This document shows positions 14,620 through 20,322 of a DNA stretch of 20,322 bases, piece by piece. The notes beneath the pieces were generated by a model. That model did no database searches. It was not told the DNA's origin and worked only from the letters and a program-made list of their open reading frames with translations. Origin of the DNA: Oscillospiraceae bacterium (GTDB lineage Bacteria > Bacillota > Clostridia > Oscillospirales > Acutalibacteraceae); the NCBI GenBank assembly GCA_009779455.1, contig WREG01000007.1:1-20322 (forward strand). The letters run 5' to 3'. Each line of letters opens with the position of its first letter. Positions within the stretch are counted from its first letter, which is position 1. The translations under genes were made by a program, and so were the position numbers.

Positions 14620-15898
14620 AATCCTTCCCCTTCTCGTCAAAGTCCTTATATTTGTTATAGCTCGGCGCGGCGGGGGACATTATGCACGCGCTTCCCTTCG
14701 GGGTGTGTTTCAGCGCGTTTTTCACCGCGCCCTCCATATCGGCGGCGAATATCACCCTTGACGCGCAGCCTTTGGCGTTCAGCGACTCGCCTATCGTATG
14801 CCCCGTGTCCGGCAGGCATACGATATTGGGTATTGACAGCCGCGTTAAATCTTCAATGAAGCCGCCGTAGCCGAGCCCCCTGTCCATGCCGCCTATGATG
14901 AGCGTGCCAACGTTGCCGAGGGCTTCGACGGCGCAGACTACGGCGCGGGGGATGGTTGCTATGCTGTCGTTGTAGTAATCCGCGCCGCCGAAAGTGCCGA
15001 AAAGTTCCATCCGATGCTCGATCCCCGCGTATTCGCTGACGGCTTTAAAAATCCCCTCGTCCGTTGCGCCCGCGAGCCTTGCCGCTGCCGCCGCGAAAAA
15101 GGTGTCCTGCTTGTTGTGGCGGCCAAGGAGGTGGGTGTTTATGTCCGCCAGCGAATCAAGGAAAGCGTCGTCGGTTTCTTCTTTTATGGGTATGATTTTC
15201 GACTTTATTTCCCTTGAACCGGCAAAAAGCGAGAAATCCTGCTCCCCGTTTACTATAAAATAATCGTTTTCGTTCTGGTATCTCATAATGTTCAGCTTCG
15301 CGTTCACATACCCCGCGAAGCCGCCTTTGTAATGGTCAAGATGCTCCTCGTAAATATTCGTCAGCACCGCGATATGGGGCGACGAGCGTGCGAACTCGAG
15401 CTGGTGGGAGGACATCTCGATAACGGCGGTTTCGGGGCTTCCGGGATGAAGCCCCTCGAATACGGGTATGCCCATATTGCCGATAAGGCAAGCATCCCTG
15501 CCCGATGCTTTCAGCATGTTGTAAATTAATGTGGACGTAGTGGTTTTCCCCTTTGTCCCGGTAATGCCTATGATATTTTTGCCGGAAAAACGCAAAAAAA
15601 GGTCGGTTTGGCAAGTAATTTCAACGCACGTCGGTATTTCCGCGTCACGGAAGGGGATACCGGGGCTTTTTAATATAAGCTCGTGTGAATCCATAGCCGA
15701 AAGGTAATTATTGCCCGTGTAAACGGACGCGTTTTTATCATTTAATTCAATATAATTTTTATCCGCCACGGAAAGCGGCTTTTCGGGCAGGAAGCGGCGC
15801 AAAAAATCATAGCTTGAGCGGCCCTCCCTGCCGAAGCCCAAAATGAGTATTTTCTTGTCTTCCAAATAATTTATAAGGCGGGTTTCAGGGTTTGACAA
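14588..15898 (-). CDS. murD: MurD-type UDP-MurNAc-L-Ala:glutamate ligase, probably the L-glutamate form (MurD2)
   Basis: 436-residue Mur ligase. Landmarks: an N-terminal Rossmann-like ILILGFGREGRSSYDFL (17-33), ATP loop GTKGKTTTS (114-122), EMSSHQLEF (161-169), NIYEEHLDHY (181-190), LLGRHNKQDTFFAAAAA (257-273), EHRMELFG (294-301), GGMDRG (336-341) and the C-terminal SPAAPSYNKYKDF (408-420). The TTG start is supported by AAAGGAG ten bases upstream, and the start overlaps the end of murL by 14 bases, so the two are translationally coupled. The usual MurD segment DSKATN reads DSIATIP here (311-317). The direct pairing with MurL suggests it adds L-Glu, which MurL then epimerises, as MurD2/MurL do in Xanthomonas. 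Ordinary D-Glu-adding MurD remains possible. Confidence 0.85.
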   Translation of the reverse strand: MSNPETRLINYLEDKKILILGFGREGRSSYDFLRRFLPEKPLSVADKNYIELNDKNASVYTGNNYLSAMDSHELILKSPGIPFRDAEIPTCVEITCQTDLFLRFSGKNIIGITGTKGKTTTSTLIYNMLKASGRDACLIGNMGIPVFEGLHPGSPETAVIEMSSHQLEFARSSPHIAVLTNIYEEHLDHYKGGFAGYVNAKLNIMRYQNENDYFIVNGEQDFSLFAGSREIKSKIIPIKEETDDAFLDSLADINTHLLGRHNKQDTFFAAAAARLAGATDEGIFKAVSEYAGIEHRMELFGTFGGADYYNDSIATIPRAVVCAVEALGNVGTLIIGGMDRGLGYGGFIEDLTRLSIPNIVCLPDTGHTIGESLNAKGCASRVIFAADMEGAVKNALKHTPKGSACIMSPAAPSYNKYKDFDEKGKDFKRLVRLLSP

Positions 15899-17258
15899 AA
15901 TCGTACATCTCCTTTACGGGCGGCATAAATTTTTGCGGGATAAGGTTTTCGTTGTCGAAGGCTGAGAATAGGGCGGTATTTTCCGCGATTTTCTTTGTAT
16001 CCTCTTTTAAATGGAAATATTTTAACAATGCAGGCATTTCGCGGCCTTCCGATTTATATTTTTCCGCCGTTATGCTGATGGCCAGGCGGACCTCTTCGAC
16101 GGTGCCGACGCATTCAAAGGGCTTTACGGGGGAGAAGCCCGCGAGGCCGTCGAAAAAACCTTTTAAACCTTCGTTGTTCAGCAAATTCCCTCCGAATATT
16201 GAAACAAGCTTTTCCCCGCTTAAAAACGGCGACAAAAGGATGTATACAAAAAGGCATTTCGGGCAGTTCCCGCACCATATATTCGTTTTGCCGCCCGTGT
16301 TGCAGCTTTTGAATATGCTATGGTATTTTTCATGGGCGGAAAACATTTTCGCTATCTGCAGTTCGCTGAACGGGCGCAGGATGCTGAAATAATTTATATC
16401 ATCCGTAAGATATTTTTTTACATAAGAGTTGAAATCCCTTTCAAACTCAAAGGATTTGGAATATTGATGGTTTACCTTGGAATTTTCCATATTCCCCTCG
16501 TTCGCGCTGGCTTCGTTTGAAAGTATTATGTTTTCCGCCCCCGTGAGGTAGGCGCAGAACAGGGACAAAAAGGCGACTATTGCCGAAAACGGTGTGTGGC
16601 CGTTTAAAAAACCCCGTTTGTTAAGCTCCAGAAGCTCGGGCGATATCGTCCTTGTCGTTTCTATTATAGAATTTTCATCATATCCCGCCGCAATGACGGT
16701 ATCCGTCCGCGCCTGCTGGCTGTTTATTGTGAAAAACATATTTTCGGATTTGAAATTTGACAAAAGCTCCGCCGTGACGGCCGAGTCCTTGCCGCCGCCG
16801 ACGGGGATCAAATTTTTTCCCGTTTTATTATATGTTTCTGTTTCGGGGACAATAATACCCGTCTTATTATATTCAAATTCAAAAAAATCATCCCCGGCGC
16901 TTATATTGTTGATATAGAAAAACTCCGAAAGCCCGTTAAAAAAAAGCTTTTTCCACCATACGGCCATCCCGCCGCTCATTGCACCCGGGCGTATTACTAT
17001 TTTGGGCGGGCAGACGGCTTTGTAATAACTGATGATTTCCGCAAGGCCCAGGTTGAAAATTAAACTATTTGAAAATTTTGCCTCCAGGGGGTTGACAATT
17101 CCCAAATTTTTTGTTTTAATCTTAACCGAAGGCGCGAACTCGGAAAGCCCCGGTATTTGAAAGTTCCATTCAAGCTTGATAAACCCGTCTTTTTCAACAG
17201 CGGAATACCCGTTATAATAAAAAACAGGATATTTTTCCCTTAAATCCCGTGTATGCAT
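15885..17258 (-). CDS. murL: UDP-MurNAc-L-alanyl-L-glutamate epimerase
   Basis: 457 residues from the ATG at 17256-17258, preceded by TAGGAGGT (13 bases) and a promoter starting transcription near 17306. An in-frame ATG at 17300 would be nearly leaderless and is rejected. Recognised as MurL from its adenylating N-type ATPase-like loop PVGGGKDSAVT (152-162), the SNEASANEGN segment (247-256) and the WCGNCPKCLFVYILLSPF block (328-345) with C329, C332 and C335. MurL uses ATP to invert the terminal L-Glu of UDP-MurNAc-L-Ala-L-Glu to D-Glu for peptidoglycan, bypassing glutamate racemase MurI. Downstream and overlapping is a MurD-type ligase, the expected partner. The identification rests on motifs and context without an alignment. 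Confidence 0.85.
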   Translation of the reverse strand: MHTRDLREKYPVFYYNGYSAVEKDGFIKLEWNFQIPGLSEFAPSVKIKTKNLGIVNPLEAKFSNSLIFNLGLAEIISYYKAVCPPKIVIRPGAMSGGMAVWWKKLFFNGLSEFFYINNISAGDDFFEFEYNKTGIIVPETETYNKTGKNLIPVGGGKDSAVTAELLSNFKSENMFFTINSQQARTDTVIAAGYDENSIIETTRTISPELLELNKRGFLNGHTPFSAIVAFLSLFCAYLTGAENIILSNEASANEGNMENSKVNHQYSKSFEFERDFNSYVKKYLTDDINYFSILRPFSELQIAKMFSAHEKYHSIFKSCNTGGKTNIWCGNCPKCLFVYILLSPFLSGEKLVSIFGGNLLNNEGLKGFFDGLAGFSPVKPFECVGTVEEVRLAISITAEKYKSEGREMPALLKYFHLKEDTKKIAENTALFSAFDNENLIPQKFMPPVKEMYDFVKP

Positions 17259-17312
17259 GATTATGCCAACACCTCCTAAACCCCGGTCCCTGAATCCCAT
17301 ATCCTAAACAAT

Positions 17313-17340
17313 ATTATACTTAAAAATCCCGCAAAATCAA
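17313..17340 (-). promoter_or_regulatory. Promoter for the murL-murD operon
   Basis: On the minus strand, TTGATT (17335-17340), 16-base spacer, perfect TATAAT (17313-17318). It gives a roughly 48-base leader to the murL ATG chosen here. Confidence 0.55.
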
Positions 17341-17398
17341 GTCATTTTAACTATTTGAATGATTTTCTCAAATTTTTTAAAAATTTTTAATTTTACTC

Positions 17399-17427
17399 TT
17401 GACATTGGAAATATTATGCTGTAAAAT
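17399..17427 (+). promoter_or_regulatory. Strong promoter for the NPKTG surface protein
   Basis: Perfect -35 TTGACA (17399-17404), 17-base spacer, TAAAAT (17422-17427). Transcription should begin near 17434, about 200 bases before the ATG. Confidence 0.7.
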
Positions 17428-17433
17428 ATATAT

Positions 17434-17631
17434 GTATGAAGTACCAGTTTTGATTTTAAACTTTGAGCAAATACTAATTCCGCGCTGTGTTTAAAAGGCG
17501 CGTATCCAACGTATTAAAAATACGCAGTATTAAAAATACGTAATGTATATAAAAGGGATTGACCTTAAATTTTAAAGTTTCCCTTATATATAAACTAAAA
17601 ATCAAAAATAAAGTAAGGAAGGTTTTTTGGA
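17434..17631 (+). promoter_or_regulatory. Long structured 5' leader of the surface protein gene
   Basis: This fills most of the 373-base gap between the divergent murL and surface-protein genes. It has no credible ORF. It contains CGCGC near 17481 and GCGCG near 17498 that could pair, two tandem palindromes (17510-17540), and AAGGGA near 17554 facing TCCCTT near 17580, which could close a hairpin about 40 bases before the ribosome site AAGGAAGG (17615-17622). No known riboswitch class was recognised. A stabilising leader for an abundant mRNA is one reading. Confidence 0.45.
17510..17540. repeat. Two tandem palindromic units of 16-bp period
   Basis: GTATTAAAAATACG occurs at 17511-17524 and again at 17527-17540. 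The first is part of the perfect inverted repeat CGTATT-AAA-AATACG (17510-17524); the second has five-base arms GTATT-AAA-AATAC. It lies in the transcribed leader of the surface protein gene. Confidence 0.85.
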
Positions 17632-18342
17632 ATGAAATTAACAATGAAGTTTTTAGCCTGCGCTTTGGTTATTGCGCTTGTCGGTGGTTTTGCTGTTCTT
17701 ACAGCGTCAGCAGCAGCGGGTGATCCGGCTTACAAACTGAAAGTAGAAGACGATAAGGAAGGCAAAATTACCGTAATCGTGGCGATTCTTAATGCTAAAG
17801 GTATGGCTTCCGGTAAATGGTCTCTTGAGGCTTCTGCGGAAGTGAAGATGGTTGACGCTGATTCCGCAGGTATGACTAAGGGTGCCGATGAGGCGGGTAC
17901 GTTCGGCAAGGTTGCCGTAGCGGAAGGCACCGCAACGGTAGCATGGGCGTACACAACGTTCCTTGATGTTGATAACGCTGATGTATTCATGTATACGTTC
18001 TCTTACGACATGGCCAATAAAGGCAAAACCGTAAAGTTTGACCTTAAAGAGGGCGAAATTCAGGATAAGAGTAACCCTGTTAAAAAGGTTTCTAATCTTA
18101 GCGACTCTGCGTCCGTAGCGCTTGGAGGCGCTGCCGCTACCACAACCACAACGGCTGCCGCTACCACAACAGTTGCGACGACAGACGGCAACACCGTTAC
18201 CACAACAGTTGCTCCTACCACAACAAAAGTAAATGACAACAAACCGAACCCCAAGACGGGCGATAACGCTGCCATAGCAGCCGTAGCCGGCTTAATGGTT
18301 CTTGCGGGCGCCGCTTATGTTCTTTCGAAGAAAAAGAAATAA
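17632..18342 (+). CDS. Sortase-anchored (NPKTG) secreted surface protein, possibly with a cohesin-like domain
   Basis: 236 residues. Signal peptide 1-29 (basic start, VIALVGGFAVLTASA). Residues about 30-165 are a strand-rich domain: YKLKVEDDKEGKITVIVAIL, KWSLEASAEVKMVD, GTATVAWAYTTFLDVDNAD, FMYTFSYD, GKTVKFDLKEGEIQDKSNPV. The strand order and lengths recall cohesin or carbohydrate-binding jelly-roll modules, but I see no decisive motif. Residues 170-198 are a Thr-rich linker. The C-terminus NPKTGD (206-211), a hydrophobic segment and KKKK form a cell-wall sorting signal with N in place of the usual L. A near-consensus promoter, long leader, strong ribosome site and following terminator predict high expression. 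The cohesin idea is inference, prompted partly by the dockerin serpin 4.4 kb away. Confidence 0.75.
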   Translation: MKLTMKFLACALVIALVGGFAVLTASAAAGDPAYKLKVEDDKEGKITVIVAILNAKGMASGKWSLEASAEVKMVDADSAGMTKGADEAGTFGKVAVAEGTATVAWAYTTFLDVDNADVFMYTFSYDMANKGKTVKFDLKEGEIQDKSNPVKKVSNLSDSASVALGGAAATTTTTAAATTTVATTDGNTVTTTVAPTTTKVNDNKPNPKTGDNAAIAAVAGLMVLAGAAYVLSKKKK

Positions 18343-18377
18343 GCAACACGCAGATAAAAAACCGTTAGTTTAACGTT

Positions 18378-18411
18378 AAAAGGGAATCGTTTAGGATTCC
18401 CTTTTATTTTT
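18378..18411 (+). terminator. Rho-independent terminator after the surface protein
   Basis: An 11-bp stem (18378-18388 pairing with 18395-18405) with a 6-base loop and a T-rich tail to 18411. It lies between the surface protein and the ABC transporter gene, only 13 bases before the next ATG, so it could also attenuate read-through. Confidence 0.85.
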
Positions 18412-18423
18412 GCGGAGAAATTT

Positions 18424-20322
18424 ATGTTTAATAAGAATAAAAAAAGTAACAAAAAAAAGGAAAAAACGAACCTGGAAAGCAAATATACATTAAAAAAAGA
18501 AGTAAAAGAACTGCTTGACAAAGAAAATCTTGATACCGACAATATACTGTTCAGCGTAACGGGCGACATGGACAGGGGCAATTGTTTCTGTTCGCTTTGG
18601 CTGTCTTTGGACAAAAAGGGCATATATTTCGCATACGGAAAAGAAGAGGTAACCAAAAAGCGCGGGCATAAAAAATTAAAAACGTCATACAGCCTTGAAA
18701 AGCTCGAAACGTTCCCGATTCATAGCTTTGACGAATTAAAAACCGAAAAATATGTCGCTACGGGAATGCTTATAGGCGTTAAGGGCGGCGAAGATATCGC
18801 TTTGGCTAAATTTTCGGCCGGGCTTTTAAGCGATTTTGAAAATTTCTGCAAGGCTTATAATACTTTGCGGGAAGCAAGGCCTTTCGATGAGTTTGAAAAA
18901 ACCTTAAAAACCGAAAGGATTTGCCCGAAATGCGGCGAAGCCATACCCGAAAACCGCGTTTCCTGCCCGAAATGCGTCAATAAAAAGTCCGTTATACGGC
19001 GTATGTTTTCATTTTTCGGCGGATATAAAATAAAAGTGCTGACAATAGTTTCCACTTTGCTTGTCGGTTCCGCCATAAGCATATATCTCCCTCAGCTGAG
19101 CGCAAAAAGGCTGATTGACGATATATTGCTGAACGAAGGCATAAGCGACCCTTCCATGACGCAGACATTGCTGTATTCCCTCGGTTCGCTGGTCCTTACA
19201 ATGTTTGCCATAAGATTTTTAAGCACGGTGGCAAGCGCGGTGTCACAATACATAATCGGCGGGATAATGCCCCGTGTTATATTCGATATCAAGCTGAAAA
19301 TATTCAGCGCGATGCAAAACCTGTCGGTCGGGTTCTATTCGGCGAAGCAGACAGGCTCCCTAATGGAAAGGGTAATGACGGACTCCACTAATATGTACTG
19401 GTTTTTCGTCGACGGCCTGCCTTACATAGTTACGAACATATTCACCATAACGGGCATTTTGTTTTATATGTTCAAGACAAGCTGGAAGCTGTCAGTGATG
19501 CTCATAGGAATTCTTCCCATATTCGGCGTCTGCTATTTTTTCGGCATGAAAGTGTTCAGGCGGCTCCACCATAAGATATGGCTGTTCAGCGCGAACCTCA
19601 CGTCAATGGTCAGCGACAATATAAACGGTCAGCGAATAATAAAAGCCTTTTCAAAAGAAGATGAAGAATATTCGCGTTTTGAAAAAGCGAGCGGCAAGCT
19701 GATGGGTTCGGAAATAAGCCTCGCGAACACCGAGCATACGGTATTCCCCATAGTATTCGGTATTTTGAACGTATTGGCCGCTTTTATTTTCGCCATGGGC
19801 GGATATTACAAGCTGACCGGGGAGCTTACGGTAGGCTCCCTTATAAGCTACCTTGTCTATGCGATGATGCTGATAGGGCCTATAGAATTTCTTTCATGGA
19901 TATTCAACTGGTGGGCAAGATGCGTGGATTCAGCCCAAAGGATATTCGAAATAGTTGACAGCGATTCGGAAATCATGGAAAAAGAAAACCCCGTTGTTTT
20001 GGGTGATTTTAAAGGCGATATAGAGATATCAGAGCTGGAATTTGAATATGAGCCGGCCAAACCTGTCATAAAAAAACTCGACCTTAAAGCGAAAGCGGGC
20101 GAAATGCTCGGCATCGTGGGAAAAACGGGTGCGGGCAAAACGACCATAGCAAACCTTATAGCGCGGTTTTACGACGCGAAAACCGGGAATATAAGGATTG
20201 ACGGCGTTGACGTAAAAGACCTGTCGCTAAAACAGCTCCGCGAAAACATAGGGGTCGTGTCGCAGGATATTTACCTTTTTATGGGGTCAATTGCCGACAA
20301 TATCCGCTACGCGAGGCCGGAG
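18424..20322 (+). CDS. ABC exporter (permease-ATPase fusion) with N-terminal zinc-ribbon extension, 3' end cut off
   Basis: The ORF is open to the window end (633 codons visible). ATG is preceded by CGGAGA at good spacing. Residues 1-20 are very basic. About 20-160 form a soluble domain that may be PH-like, and residues 167-184 are a zinc ribbon (C167-P-K-C170, C181-P-K-C184). An ABC type-1 exporter transmembrane domain (about 195-490) follows, with SVGFYSAKQTGSLMERVMTD and NINGQRIIKAFSKEDEE. The nucleotide-binding domain has Walker A GKTGAGKTT (566-574) and Q-loop VSQDIYLF; the signature, Walker B and H-loop lie outside the window. It would act as a half-transporter, homo- or heterodimeric. 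Its substrate is unknown. Similar extended half-transporters occur in Clostridia. Confidence 0.88.
   Translation, partial: MFNKNKKSNKKKEKTNLESKYTLKKEVKELLDKENLDTDNILFSVTGDMDRGNCFCSLWLSLDKKGIYFAYGKEEVTKKRGHKKLKTSYSLEKLETFPIHSFDELKTEKYVATGMLIGVKGGEDIALAKFSAGLLSDFENFCKAYNTLREARPFDEFEKTLKTERICPKCGEAIPENRVSCPKCVNKKSVIRRMFSFFGGYKIKVLTIVSTLLVGSAISIYLPQLSAKRLIDDILLNEGISDPSMTQTLLYSLGSLVLTMFAIRFLSTVASAVSQYIIGGIMPRVIFDIKLKIFSAMQNLSVGFYSAKQTGSLMERVMTDSTNMYWFFVDGLPYIVTNIFTITGILFYMFKTSWKLSVMLIGILPIFGVCYFFGMKVFRRLHHKIWLFSANLTSMVSDNINGQRIIKAFSKEDEEYSRFEKASGKLMGSEISLANTEHTVFPIVFGILNVLAAFIFAMGGYYKLTGELTVGSLISYLVYAMMLIGPIEFLSWIFNWWARCVDSAQRIFEIVDSDSEIMEKENPVVLGDFKGDIEISELEFEYEPAKPVIKKLDLKAKAGEMLGIVGKTGAGKTTIANLIARFYDAKTGNIRIDGVDVKDLSLKQLRENIGVVSQDIYLFMGSIADNIRYARPE

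Noticed and set aside
17259..17300. Upstream ATG of murL at 17300
   Set aside because: It has no proper ribosome site and would leave almost no leader after the promoter. The downstream ATG follows TAGGAGGT.
17434..17631. Known riboswitch or T-box in the long leader
   Set aside because: No conserved core of a class I know could be recognised, and the downstream gene is a structural surface protein.
18060..18275. Minus-strand frame opposite the Thr-rich linker
   Set aside because: A low-complexity valine/alanine-rich shadow of the Thr/Ala repeat codons.

Overview
The window looks like a chromosomal piece of a low-to-mid-GC Gram-positive anaerobe of the Bacillota (Clostridia; an Oscillospiraceae/Ruminococcaceae-like gut or fibre-degrading lineage is my best guess). 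The reasons are strong AGGAGG-type ribosome binding sites, consensus SigA promoters with A/T-rich spacers, a dockerin-bearing secreted protein, an NPKTG cell-wall sorting signal, XRE-cupin regulators, and a mix of ATG, GTG and TTG starts. No tRNA, rRNA, insertion sequence, prophage or CRISPR array was seen.

Layout. 1-3101 is a metabolic stretch: the end of a GyrI-like effector-binding protein, KDPG/KHG aldolase (eda) with a strong terminator, an A/T-rich membrane-anchored DUF2726 protein on the minus strand with no usual start codon, a nitroreductase and glucosamine-6-phosphate deaminase (nagB). 3187-5490 is an XRE-cupin regulator followed by an AMP-forming acyl-CoA synthetase, with three tandem 16-bp palindromic units between them. 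5568-7373 (minus) is an exported GH99/71-like protein with a CBM9-like C-terminal domain. 7623-9879 holds a membrane-embedded M28-type peptidase and an unknown lipoprotein. 9921-11544 holds an XRE regulator divergent from a histidine-phosphatase homologue that lacks the catalytic histidine, then a small 2TM protein.

11733-14619 carries two tandem, closely related serpins. One is secreted with an N-terminal type I dockerin; the other is a lipoprotein. Their scaffolds are similar but their reactive-centre loops differ. Convergent to them, 14588-17258 (minus) is a translationally coupled pair that I identify as murL (UDP-MurNAc-L-Ala-L-Glu epimerase) followed by a MurD-type ligase. This is the alternative route that makes D-glutamate on the nucleotide precursor rather than through a free glutamate racemase. 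17632-18342 is a sortase-anchored surface protein with a strong promoter and a roughly 200-nt leader. 18424 to the window end is an ABC exporter fused to a cytosolic N-terminal region with a zinc ribbon.

The right half has a shared cell-envelope theme: peptidoglycan precursor synthesis, surface anchoring, and protease inhibition on the cell surface and possibly on cellulosome-like complexes. The points most worth following are the murL/murD pair, the paired serpins, the AUU-start gene, the two sets of 6-3-6 palindromes at 16-bp spacing, the M28 peptidase with membrane segments inserted between its metal ligands, and the His-to-Asn change in the phosphatase.
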